A DNA stretch of 64,000 nt from NCBI GenBank assembly GCA_951394045.1, contig OX595988.1, positions 1,364,001 to 1,428,000 of the forward strand, written 5' to 3'. Below, piece by piece: positions 1 through 10,893 of the stretch; positions within the stretch are counted from its first letter, which is position 1; every line of letters starts with the position of its first letter. The notes under the pieces were generated by a model. That model did no database searches. It was not told where the DNA came from and saw only the letters and a program-made list of their open reading frames with translations. Origin of the DNA: Nitzschia sp. DOCU1 (lineage: Eukaryota; Bacillariophyta; Bacillariophyceae; Bacillariales; Bacillariaceae). Position numbers and translations under genes: made by a program.

Positions 1-424
1 TAAAGTGAAAGCTATCTCTCTACTAGAAGTTGAATCATTTGACGAGAGAGTGACGCTTCTTTGCCATCACATCTCGACGTCTCGTCTTTCTGCAAAAATG
101 GACGAAGCCTTCGCGAAGTTCCCGGGAAAAAGTCAAGCTTCAGGCTTGCATCGGATTGACTCCTCCGATTCGACAAAACTTGACTTATTCGACAAATCGC
201 ATGTGTGGTGCAAAATCTACGATATCGCGATATCACGGCTTTCGTTCACGTCCACAATGTTCCTCTTTCCTCCACCGCCCATCCTACACATCTATCCGAA
301 CACCTCCAACCAGACTTCATATGCGGATAGACAAAGATTCAATGATCACAGTAGACCGACGGCGCTAAGCAATAATATCGAAGTTTCAGTCACGCAGGCT
401 TTGGCAATTAAGCCACTACTAAGA

Positions 425-847
425 ATGGACGACCTCGAGAAGTTCCTGGTGAGCATAAACTTGAATCTGGATGATGAGGCCGAGCAGGACGAGAATGGCA
501 CTGAAGGTCCCGTCACAACGCCAAGCGGAAACTATCGACGAGAAAGCGTCGTGGAGCGAGAAAGTCGTACTGAGTCTATCCTTCGACAGGATATGCTAGT
601 GCCGCATGTGGTACATTTCACGTCTAGTGCATACCAGTCCAAACGGAAATTCCGCCGCGTCATGGCTGGGATTCTGGTGGTGAGCCTCAGCATTATGGGA
701 CTCTTTCATTTCAGCACGATAGTGCTGTCGCTTGCACATGAAGATACATTGGATATTGATTCCAAAATGAAAGCCGCCGGCGGCGATTTTAATGCGACAA
801 TACAAACGACGAATTCTTCCAGTGACGATGTCAGAGCAAAGATATAA
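425..847 (+). CDS. Hypothetical single-pass membrane protein (possibly partial)
   Basis: I do not recognise this protein. The open frame runs back to the left edge of the window (position 5), so either the ATG at 425 starts a 140-residue protein or the gene is longer and enters from outside. From 425 the product has an acidic, Asp/Glu-rich first third, a basic patch (KRKFRR), one clear hydrophobic stretch of about 22 residues (starting MAGILVVSLSIMG), and an Asn/Ser-rich tail with NAT and NSS glycosylation-type sites. This is compatible with a small type II or tail-proximal membrane protein. No domain motif is visible. Codon use is not obviously different from neighbouring genes. A non-coding origin cannot be excluded. 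Confidence 0.35.
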   Translation: MDDLEKFLVSINLNLDDEAEQDENGTEGPVTTPSGNYRRESVVERESRTESILRQDMLVPHVVHFTSSAYQSKRKFRRVMAGILVVSLSIMGLFHFSTIVLSLAHEDTLDIDSKMKAAGGDFNATIQTTNSSSDDVRAKI

Positions 848-1056
848 GGTGTTGGTGGGGGCGAGCTGTCACGGGATATCACAATGGCAATTAAGTTTAA
901 TTCCAATTGCTAGTGGAATGGCGCTGAACAAGCGTTCGGTAACTAGGTGGCGAGATAGGAGGACTGGGTTTCAAGAAAGCAAAGGGGTGACTTGAGCTGA
1001 TGGCGCTTAAGATATAAAGTCTTGCCCTCGTCAGCCCGTGGCCTACTCCCTTACCT

Positions 1057-1770
1057 TTAAGGATTGGTAGCAGCGTCCGCCTCCGGCTCTTTTGCCCAGT
1101 CACTCTCCTTCGCAAGTTGCTCAGGTGTAATGTGAAACAATGGGCTCTGGTATCCAATCTTTCGGAGCTGCCAAATAGGATCCGTGAGTTCACCTAACAT
1201 AACATGAAGATGAACGTGGTACACCGAATTAAAGGGCGGCCGGATGAAGAACTTTCTTGTCTCTTCACCGTCAGTACGGTAGTCCCCTATCAGTTTAGTC
1301 GCGACTTCGTCCATCTCGTCAAGTATCTCTGCTGTGAGACTCCAGCAGTTTTTCAAATGTGATTTGGTGACAACTAAGAAGTGCCGTCTTGCCCCTGGTT
1401 GAATGTCATCGAATGCTACCAACCGATCGTTTTCAAAAAGCAATTCCGCTGGGCCATTCCGATTCCCTGGTTTGATGCGGCCATCGCCGATTTTACAAAA
1501 AATGCATTTCGATTCGACATTCTTGGGTTCCGTGCAAAAATATCGAAAGGTATCAGGCCTCGACATGGTAGCCCGTCTGAGTCCTTGAAGTGATAATTTC
1601 GATCCTAGAGCAAGTATCATGGATGATAATGCCGTTGCAAATCGAATAAGACAAGACCATCGCAGCATTGTGCACTCGTGGATCGTTTTTTGTGTGGGTG
1701 ATGATAGTGGAGAGCTGGTTGAATCAGATTGTTCGATTCTAGTGATCGACCCGTCGGACTTCTCTTCCAT
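1057..1770 (-). CDS. HIT-domain nucleotide hydrolase, HINT3-like
   Basis: A histidine-triad protein of about 237 residues. HIT proteins hydrolyse nucleoside phosphoramidates or related adenylated compounds; HINT3 types also act on AMP-lysine-like substrates. The domain begins at CIFCKIGDG (zinc-type CxxC start seen in HINT3/aprataxin-like members), continues with LLFENDRLVAFDDIQPGA, and ends with the catalytic triad YHVHLHVM (HxHxH). The C-terminal ITPEQL segment also matches HINT3. ATG at 1770 is the first in frame; a second at 1668 precedes a hydrophobic, Arg-containing stretch that could be a mitochondrial or secretory leader, so the N-terminus is uncertain. No intron is needed. It lies on the same strand as, and downstream of, the glucan synthase. 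Confidence 0.85.
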   Translation of the reverse strand: MEEKSDGSITRIEQSDSTSSPLSSPTQKTIHECTMLRWSCLIRFATALSSMILALGSKLSLQGLRRATMSRPDTFRYFCTEPKNVESKCIFCKIGDGRIKPGNRNGPAELLFENDRLVAFDDIQPGARRHFLVVTKSHLKNCWSLTAEILDEMDEVATKLIGDYRTDGEETRKFFIRPPFNSVYHVHLHVMLGELTDPIWQLRKIGYQSPLFHITPEQLAKESDWAKEPEADAATNP

Positions 1771-2096
1771 TTTGCTTTCCACTGTGCTATGCACTCAGCG
1801 ATTCTTATTAGATGAATGATCGAGACTTTGTAGTACGTTGCCGAGAAGTTCCGCTGCGCTCCTAGTGCTAGCTGAGGAGTAAAATCAATGGGATTGAACT
1901 TCACAATAAATGTAAATCATAATAGAATGAATATCATAGGTGAATGTGCGAAACACAGGATTCTAGTTCACATGAATGGATGAAAGTAGCGAAGACTGAA
2001 GAAACTTTCAATCCAGCCTCGGCTGAGGGCGGACACTACTCCAGTAGCAGTGGGTAGTTTTGGCTTGTGGGATTGATTGCCTGGCGTTCGTCGTGT
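1771..2096. other. Intergenic, HIT gene / glucan synthase
   Basis: About 326 bp between two minus-strand genes. It should hold the 3' end of the glucan synthase transcript and the promoter of the HIT gene. It is AT-richer than the flanking exons. I see no conserved element. Confidence 0.5.
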
Positions 2097-5000
2097 TTAC
2101 CGGGGAGGCATGGTGTCGGGTTGGCTAAACGAAAAGCCTTGGGCGCTGGTAGGGGCTAACCCTGGCATAGCTTGCGCGCCAGGTGCAGACATTCCACCCT
2201 TGAGTTCCGCGCCTATGTCGCCCAGCGCCATATCCCCCCACACGTCCATTCCGGACATACTTATCGCTCGGCCGTAGCTTCGGCCTCCAGTTGGCTGCCC
2301 TCTGCCTGAAGCGGTGGGATCGGCACCAGGAGTTTGCGGCGTCGCTGTTCCCATCTGCTCGGCAATGGAAAAGGCGTCGCCGGGGGATGCGAGCCCGGCA
2401 TTTGCGAGGAGCTGCTCCTGCTTTTGGACAATCTTACGAAGTTCGGAGACTTGCTCTACCAAGTCTTCAGTGTTCTCGCCACTGCCGCCGGACTCTTTCG
2501 TTTTCCTTGCGTACCGAAGAATGTCGCTAACCACAACGTTCGTTGATAAAGCATTATGGTACAGCAGCCAGGTCTGAATGTGGCCCGGTAGCTGAAGAGC
2601 GGCAAGGACAAATAGAGGCACGAAGATGATATGGGCGCACACAACATCATGAATGAAGTAGAAGATCTTGACAAACTTGTACCCGCCGAGCAATCCAAGC
2701 ATGCAGACTGCTCCAATGCCGTAGTAACCGGCAAGAGCATAGCGTAGATAATTCAGATCTTCAATTACGAGCGTGATCACCCCGGCGACAAGACCGACAA
2801 AGATTAAAATGCCAACAGTGCGACGGATCGGGTAAGGCATGGACCTTTCGTTGGCTGAGAAAATACGACTGATCACGAGCAAAGAGACCAGGATAATCAC
2901 CAGGTTTCCAACCCGAATCAAGGGGTTCGATAGCGTTATGTCCGATCGGAACAAGTCAGACCTTTGGATTCCTTGGGCTACAAGTAGGTATAGAGCAGCC
3001 TTGAGCACAAAAAAGAACTTCGACGTCAGTGGCATCTTCTTGTAGAACGCGTTTTCTTCGTTCCACCACATTAACCAGCTCTTGGTTGCACCTCCGGATG
3101 TGCCTTGCATCCAGCGAAGCCACAGCAAGTAGTCGCTCGTAACTACGTTCCAGTCAAACGTAAGTGGGTTGAACCAGAATGGACTCGCCAGGAACGAGAT
3201 TGATGCCAGCCACAAGGACCACGTGCGTCCGAAGTACTGCCCAGCATCGCTGTATAGGCCCATGAGAATCAAGCCAGCAGCCAGCTCGACTCCCAGATAA
3301 AGGTGGCTGGCAGCGAAGAAGCGGTACTGCTCATCCATAGGTGTATGCTGTGTGACGAAGCCACGACCAGTTGGCCTGTATATCGCCCCGCCGACAAGAA
3401 TGGTTTGAGTCATGTAGTTTGCCTTCGTTTGAATGTGGAACATGAAATGCAGTGGCCCTCCCGTGATGAAAACAAGCGCAATTTCCTGCAAGCTGGCAAA
3501 CCATCCTCGTTCGACACCCAATGTGGCAAAGAGGGGAATAGTCTGCAGCAGACCAAGACCTCCGAGCAACATTTGAATCGTACCCATCGGTGTGATGATG
3601 CGATCTCCGATCTTCTCGAGGCCGAAGAGCGCCAAGACTGTCATCAAGTAAACGACCAAGTACACAGTCAAGACCGTCAAAACGTTTGCGAAATAGTGAC
3701 CGATGCCACCATAGTAGAACGACAGGAGACGAAAGAAGTCCAGACGATGGCACATTCTGTACACGTCACGGGACAAACTTTGTTCGCCGGCTCCTTGGCT
3801 GAGTTTGGCCTCGAACTTGTAAATCTGACTCATGCCAACATCACGTCCTTTTCCTACTTGCAAGTATTCCTTGAATCCTACCGAGCCTCCACGGATGACA
3901 TTGTTGTAACCAGCGAAAATATCTTCCGACAAGTTAATTCCCTTGGAACTCTTGCTGATACCACCTCGAGTGATGAAGAAAAGCTTGTCGAAGATGTCAG
4001 GGTGTCCATAGTGAAGGCGGATGTGCAATGGCCTTGTCAGGACACGCTGTCCTAGGGTCACAAACGAGATCTCTTGAAGAGCCATGTAGTTGGCGAGCGA
4101 GCTCACGCTGCCGGTGAAGATATGTTCTCTCAGTCCCAGAATGGTTGTTGGCAGTGGTCCTTCTCGCTTGGCAAACTCCTGAAGACAATTTCGCATCTTC
4201 AGTGCCTCTTCAAAGTATCCCTCTTGGTTCATGTCGATGGTTTGGAGGAATTCTCCTCGAGTGAAGATCATGGCATGATTCTGGTTCTCCGGTTTTCCTT
4301 CGCCAACGACAGGATTTCCGGGTAGACGAACCCTGTATACCTCCTGGATGTTGCCGCGACCATCGCTCTTTAGCAAAACGGAGTAGAAAATCGATGCACC
4401 AGACCTGTTGATTCGAATGCTGTCGATGTATGCGATTCTTAGATGTGGAAAGCGGTGCATCAACTTGTCGATATCCTCCCCTTTCGGGTCTTGATTCCTC
4501 TTCATGTTACCGTACACTTGGCACGACACGATGTAGCCAAACTTCTCGCCCAGCAGGTCGTTGGTAGTATCTTCGTCCAATCGCTCCATATTTGCCAGGA
4601 GACGAAGCGCTTTCTCGTAGTACATCATACCGTTCACCGTCCTTTGGAGAGTTTGGGCACGGATACTGGCCCAGCGTCTCGTCTCCTCGGCGTACTTTTT
4701 CGACCACAGCTTTTCTTCGTCCTTTATGCCCAACCTCTCAAGGAAGTTGTTCCAGTCGTCTCGATACAAGGTCTGCAAGTAAAGAATGGTGGAAACACCC
4801 AGGGCATCGGATCGCTTCTCGAGATCCGCCTTGCTGTACGTCACGTCCTCGGAATAATAGGGCGTCAAAACGTTCCAAGAGAACATGTCATGGATGGACG
4901 GAGCGTCGGGCATGTCCATGAACAACGAGTTGACGAAGAAGGTTAGACGACGGCGTGCTTCCTTGGATTTGGGTTCAACATCATCCGGGTGCACGCATAA

Positions 5001-8000
5001 GAGACCGAAGAGCTTCTTGAGAACAGCCTTAGCATTTGAGTTCTGGCACACGTCATCCAATTGGTCGGAGGCATACGCGTCATCCCAGAAAAAACCATTC
5101 TCCATAGACCCAAGGAACGTCAAACGATCTAACACATCGCGGCTTTCGGGATCACCCGAAGAGTTCCTGAGAAGTCCCTTGATTCCGTGAGTGAACCCTC
5201 GAAGCTTGTCGCGGACTTGATCTCTCATCGCGTCAATGATTGGCGCTTCTCGTGTTTCCTTCTTTCCGCCCTGGAAACCACTCAATCCACCCAATCCACC
5301 CGAGTGCTCCATAGGTTTCGTGTCGGTTTCAAGACTGCTCAGAGACGTGACGCTGACTGCACGTCGTATTCCGCTACTCTTGGGAGCATCCTGTTTGTTT
5401 GCAGCTTCGACTCTTTTCAAGCCTGATCGGGGCTTCGGCGCTGGTTTACGGTTCTTCATTCCCTTGTGCATGATTTGAATCGCCTCAACAAAGTTTCTCA
5501 GCACACCTCGCACACTTTGCAGCTTCATTTTGGACGAGAGCTTGCCATCTTCTGCCCAGCTTTGAACCATCACCCCTATCGCGTTGACATCGTCGTTGTG
5601 GAGAGGTCCTAGAAGTTGCCTGAGCAAAAAGGATCCTAGCTCCCAGACCTCAGAGACTGCTGTCTGCATTGTCACGTGTTCCGCAATGGGCTTGAAATAG
5701 GTCTCATCGGTAAATGATCCAGTCTTTGGGTCGATGTAGTCTTCGTTTGGTCGCTCGAGCTCGAACAGGGCATCTTCAATCGCACCCGCTGTCTGGAAAA
5801 CAGGCAAGTAGATTGCCTGGCTGAAACCATCAAACTGACTGAATTTCAGGTTGTCACTCTCCGTGTTCGAGACAATATCTTCTTCCCTGAAGTGGTCGAT
5901 GATTTCGTTCCACGCTGCACTAAACATCACCCACTTCTGGATCCTGACATCCAAAAGCCTGTTTACATAGCTTTGGAGTCTCTGCGCATTGCTACCGAGC
6001 AACGAGGCCGATTCGGCGATGCTTGCAGCGGAAGTTGATCCGAGAAAGCTGGCAGACGATCCTCTCCGACTACCAGCATCAGGGGAGAGCATCTTCTTGC
6101 AGAAATTCTCCGGGGCGCGGCCGAAATTCTTCCTGATGTCGTCGATCGTACGAATATCGCCGAGATTGTCCGAGAACCCGACTGACGTTCCAGCAAAGGC
6201 CTGCCAGGCAGCGTACCAAATGCTCATGTCAATGAGGTAGACGATGAACTGTGGGAGCCAACGCATTATTAGCAGGAGCATCATCTTGGCAAAGCTCTGG
6301 TTCGGGTAATTGGCATAATCGTCTGTCAGCTGAATTGACGGAAGAACCATTGAGTACACCTCAAAAATGTAGGAAAAGTATAACTTCCATGTCATCAACG
6401 TGATCCAAAAGAAGAGGTACACAATAGAGTGTCCAAACGACTCGTGTACTTCCTTTCCAGTGTACAGTCTACTGATTGGGTAGAGAATGTTCAGGAAAGA
6501 CTGTACGTAATCGTTCTGGCTTGTGTAGATCTTTGTCGACAGGGGCGGGTAGACCTGTAGCAACATTTCAAATGCATATGGGATCATGATAAGTAGCGAC
6601 AACCAAATGTATTGCCACCACCAGAAGGTTGAGTCTTCTTCGATGCCCAATACAGTTCCATGTGATGGAGAGAACGCCCACATCAAGTACAAAGTCTGAT
6701 ATACTAAGCACAACAACCGTGCTACCAGAACCAACACCGACCCACACACTTCAGTCCCCGACAGTTGTATGCCGGGGTAACTTCCCCACACTTCGAGCAA
6801 GGCCCAGCACAAGTGCAAGGCATTGAAAATCCAGAACACACCACTCGCAACTTGCAGGGAGTAGACGATACCCCAGACAAGTTCTCGAGAAAACGCCACG
6901 ACACCTAACAAGAAGAACGTCACGATGTGCCATTCGAGAATTCGATTAAGGGCCAAGACGCCACGAAGCCATGAACGCTTCTCCAGGAACGTCTTGGGTG
7001 CTTTTGCCATGCCTTCGGACACTGGCGGTAAACTCTCGCCAGGGAGGGGTCCACCCAGCAATCCCGTTCCTTCGACGTCCGCCATGTCGGCAGGATCTTC
7101 GAGTGAGTGGCGATACTTGAGGCAGTTCCTCGACCAAAAAAACTCGTTGAAATCATCGTAGTTTCGGTTTTCGACATGGTCGTCTCCACCTTTCATGCCC
7201 TACAGTCAACGGTATGCGAGATGTTAGAAGCGGTTGGCCGGAAAGATATTCGTTTCCAGAGTCTCACTTACCTTGTCAACGACTTTGTAGATGGGAGTGA
7301 CGACGTTGTCGAGGAAGTGACCCGCATAGAGGCTTCGAGTCTGGGTGTATCCCTCGCTCTTGATGTACTCTTCCATCATTTTGTGGTAGAGAAACCAAAC
7401 GCACTCGGGCATGTGACGAAGGTTGCTGCCTTCACCCCAAATACAAAAGTAAAGAACCAAATCAACCACCCGGCTTGCCACCGCTGGTGGTGCCGACATC
7501 GATGCATTCATTTTCGAGAAGTGCGGCGGGACACCCATCGCACGGCACCACTTCACATAGTTCGAGAAAACCTTTGCGTGAAGGGCGTGAATAGGGCTTG
7601 GCGGTTGTACCGACGGCGGAAGGATGTGGCTGCTCATGTATCGCCTGTTGTTACTCAGTAGAATTAGCAGGTGCTCTGCTTGGTTGCGCACCGAAGAATC
7701 TTGGAAACCAAAGAAGTTTCCAAGATCTTCGCAGGCCGAGTACACCATGTTTGCGTATTCGGCTAGGCGCGGAGGGAGATCTGCGGGATCGAACATGTTG
7801 AAGGCGTCTGGAACAGGTGGTGTATCTCGTACAAAACCGGCATCTTTCAGCATCGATTTCTTGGCTGATTCCCCGTTGTCGCTGGTGGGCACCCGAGAGT
7901 AGCCGTTGCGGAACATCGCCGCCAAATCTAATCGCCTGAAATCCCCATCACGATGACCAATGGTCGCTGCCACCAAGACAGATGCAGCGACCCAGACAAG

Positions 8001-8781
8001 GCTCATTACGATTGCACCTGACAGCGGCACTCCAAAATCAACGTTACCACCTCCATCGGGGTACAGCGGGTAACCCCGAGCAACATCCATTAAGAAACCG
8101 GCAGTGGGCTTCAAAACCACCGACGATGCTACTGCACCCATCTCCAGAATAGTTGCCAACGATAGAACGTACTTGCTGTCCCCTCTTTACGATAGCACAC
8201 GTTTAGCAAACAGCAGCACAAGACGACGCACAGTCCAATCCCTAGCAAGACGTACCTCGTCGACAGCAATATGCCGAGCAACGACAAGGCACCACCAGCA
8301 ACTGGGAAGTACAAAACCTGTGACATTCCCAGAAAAGCCCCAACCAACAGGGACAACGACACCCCAAGACAAACTCCAGGAAGAATTGCAGGCAAAAGGA
8401 CACCCAGCGACATCCCCACCAATCCTGCTGCAATCGACAGTATCCAAAGAGCCACGATCGCAAGCTCAAGCCCGACGGGAACGAAAAGTGGCTCCAGGTA
8501 GACATAAGTGATAAACCCAGAGATCACAGCAGAAAGAACACCAGAAAAGTATCGAGGATCCCTATACAAAAGAAAAGAGACATGAGTTTGGGGGTTCGGT
8601 GGGATAAGATGTTGACCCATAGCAACCTGCAATTGGGCACAGAGATTGCTTAGACTCACGCAGATGCTCCACTGGAATACCACACGATCAGCCCTGCCAG
8701 AACCAGCCTGATGGCCGGGTAAAGAAAAAAGGAGATGGTGTCCATTACACCATCGCTGGCGGTCAACACATCGCCGCCCAT
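2097..8781 (-). CDS. 1,3-beta-glucan synthase (GT48, callose synthase/FKS type)
   Basis: Integral membrane glycosyltransferase polymerising UDP-glucose into 1,3-beta-glucan (callose, or the backbone of chrysolaminarin in stramenopiles). Four exons join in frame: 8781-8660, 8561-8191, 8131-7272 and 7199-2097, with introns of 98, 59 and 72 nt; the product is about 2,151 residues, slightly longer than plant callose synthases. The FKS1 domain signature IWGEGSNLRHMPEC lies near residue 395. The GT48 region follows from about 1,197 (RRRLTFFVNSLFMDMP, LTPYYSEDV, LYLQTLYRDDWNNFLERL), then EHIFTGSVSSLANYM near 1,478 and RGGSVGFKEYLQVGKGRD near 1,557. Multiple hydrophobic segments occur at the N-terminus (residues 15-190), after FKS1 and in the last 500 residues. 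The C-terminal 100 residues are a short coiled coil plus Gly/Pro/Gln-rich tail. Cell-wall callose versus vacuolar storage glucan cannot be decided from sequence. Confidence 0.95.
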
Positions 8782-9333
8782 GGTCCTGACCAAACTCCTC
8801 CGACAAGAATCGATTAACTTTTACAGATCGATCAGGTTACTCCTCCGCGCTAGTTTTGTCGTCTCCAGTAGTCTTTTTCGATAGATCGGCTTCGCGATTG
8901 TTACGCATGCATTGCCTGGAGTAACAGATCCACCAGCACGAAGAACGAGAACGCACTTAGTAGTTGGACGCAATCCTTTTTGATGCAACTCAAATCACGA
9001 AAGGCAGTTGGGTGGTGTCTCGAGATCAGTACGCACCAATAAAAATCCAAAGGAACCCAAAGAGGCCGAAGGATCGCGGTATGACGATCGATCGCGACAG
9101 GTTACTTACGTACTTTGCCTAAAATCCGGGTGCGTAAGCCGAGAAAACTTTTTTCAGGACCGTAGATTTTTATGCAAGGGAACACCTTCCCTCACAATTT
9201 CGAAGCCTGCTGGCTTGATTTTCCACGTCGATTCGCGTCTCTCTGGCAGCTGGCAAAGATGCCGCCGACAAGGTGCACCTCAACCCTTCGTTGCTTGCTG
9301 TTGTGAATAGCGTCGACAAGGGGCCTCTAGTCT
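8782..9333. other. Divergent intergenic region, glucan synthase / HAD phosphatase
   Basis: A 552-bp region between divergently transcribed genes, so it should contain both promoters. I see GATCGAT-type short repeats (around 8823-8832 and 9083-9095) but no convincing TATA box or conserved element. Confidence 0.4.
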
Positions 9334-10278
9334 ATGCAACCTGAACGACCATCTTTCACTAAAAGACAAATCGCTAGACCACTTGCTGTCATACAGGCAA
9401 ATACAATGATTCCGACGCCAAGTCTACAACACGGACTGTTTCTTCTTTTTGCTGGATTTTGTTCACTGCCAGAGGCCGAGAGTTTGTCGTCGATAAAGTT
9501 ATCCAAGCAACGCAACGTGCTCTACGCCATGACGACTGGCGATGATTTGTCTTCCAAAGCCGCTCCGCCTCAATCATTCCGGAATCTTCAAGCCATCATT
9601 TTTGATATCGACGGAACTTTGGCAGATTCTTGGAAACTCGGCTACGATGCAACATTGGTAGTTCTCGAAAACAACAATATTCCCAAGATTTCCTTGGAGA
9701 CCTATCACGAGTGTACTCGTTACGCGACGCCCGATCGCTTGGCTCGACATGCTGGTTTGGAGCCCGGCCATGTAGACTATGAAACGGTTGGGGCCCGACT
9801 AACTACCGAATTTGACAATTTATACGTGGGGCTGGTGAACCAAGAAACGGCTGGTTTCTACCAGGGAATCGATGAGTTATTAAAAGATATTCCACCGAGT
9901 ATCGCATTGGGCGCATTGACCAACGCTTGTGTCGATTATGCTCATGCAGTCCTCAGAAGCAACGAACAACCCCACGACGAGGCCACGCACTATTCGAAAC
10001 GATTTCGCTCCGTTCGCGGGGCGGACAATGTACCCAAACCCAAACCAGCACCCGATGGTTTGCTCCAAGTGTGCAAAGATTTAAATGTGCAAGTTGCAAA
10101 GTGTGTTTACATTGGGGATAGTCCGAGCGATGCTATGGCAGCGCGCAATGCTGGAATGCCTTCGATTGGTGTATTATGGGGATCTCATTCCGAGAAGAGC
10201 TTAAGAGAAGCTCCATTCTCCATTCTTTGCCAATCGGTAGAGGACCTTCGGTCCGCTTTGAATCTTGTACTAGTGTAA
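9334..10278 (+). CDS. HAD superfamily (subfamily IA) phosphatase
   Basis: A haloacid-dehalogenase-like phosphatase of the phosphoglycolate phosphatase/beta-phosphoglucomutase branch. Motif I is IFDIDGTLADS (nucleophile Asp and DxD), motif II is LTNAC, the motif III lysine lies in KPKPAPDGLL, and motif IV is YIGDSPSDAMAARNAGM followed by GVLWG. The helical cap lies between motifs I and II. The substrate cannot be inferred. ATG at 9334 gives 314 residues; a second ATG at 9406 would begin directly with a hydrophobic signal-like stretch (HGLFLLFAGFCS), which suggests secretory or plastid import if that start is used. Single exon. It is head to head with the glucan synthase gene. Confidence 0.85.
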   Translation: MQPERPSFTKRQIARPLAVIQANTMIPTPSLQHGLFLLFAGFCSLPEAESLSSIKLSKQRNVLYAMTTGDDLSSKAAPPQSFRNLQAIIFDIDGTLADSWKLGYDATLVVLENNNIPKISLETYHECTRYATPDRLARHAGLEPGHVDYETVGARLTTEFDNLYVGLVNQETAGFYQGIDELLKDIPPSIALGALTNACVDYAHAVLRSNEQPHDEATHYSKRFRSVRGADNVPKPKPAPDGLLQVCKDLNVQVAKCVYIGDSPSDAMAARNAGMPSIGVLWGSHSEKSLREAPFSILCQSVEDLRSALNLVLV

Positions 10279-10893
10279 AGTAGACGCATATTCCGCGGGG
10301 ATCGGCGAGGGTGATGGATACAAAACCTGGACTGGAGAAGTAGTAATTGTCAGAAATCACATGATAAACATATCCAACTATAGTATTTGGCGAGCTAGTC
10401 AGCTTGTTGTAGAGAAGTCATGCAAGAGGGTGCCAAAATAGTTTGTTAGCATATCTAGCTGCCATTGCGATCGATGAAAGGTCTTCACGGTGTGCATGCT
10501 TGTCATCACTGTATGTATGTACCTATATACAACTACGTGTATGCGGGCATGCATGCCATGATGCAGTTTGAGGTTTGATTACTTGGATCCTCTCGTCAAT
10601 CCCTCCGTGCGTCGTCGCCGTGAAGAAAACCCGCGAAAAATGCCGACAGTTTGGGCCGATATCCCGCCGCCGCCTCTCGCGCTCTCGTTGGGCTGTTGCT
10701 GTTGTTGCTACTGTGGCTGGCTTGTGATTGGTGGCATCGCTTTGCCCTCCATGTACCACAAACCTCGCTCGTGTTGCTGCTGCTGTTGAGAGACTCGTAG
10801 TCGAGCGGGATACATTGCTGCCTTACTGTACTAGCGGTTTTAGTTGTAGAGTCCTCATTGCTTTACCCGGGGTGACTTTTGGCATAAACCATA
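10279..10893. other. Intergenic with CTG/GTT-rich microsatellite-like tracts
   Basis: 615 bp between the HAD gene and the bromodomain gene. It contains alternating purine-pyrimidine sequence near 10500-10560 (repeated GTATG and GCATGC) and short TGTTGCTGC-type runs near 10690-10720 and 10768-10790. It should include the bromodomain gene promoter. No gene is supported here. Confidence 0.5.

Noticed and set aside
3303..4055. 250-residue plus-strand ORF inside the glucan synthase exon
   Set aside because: It is antisense to a strongly conserved GT48 region and has no domain of its own.
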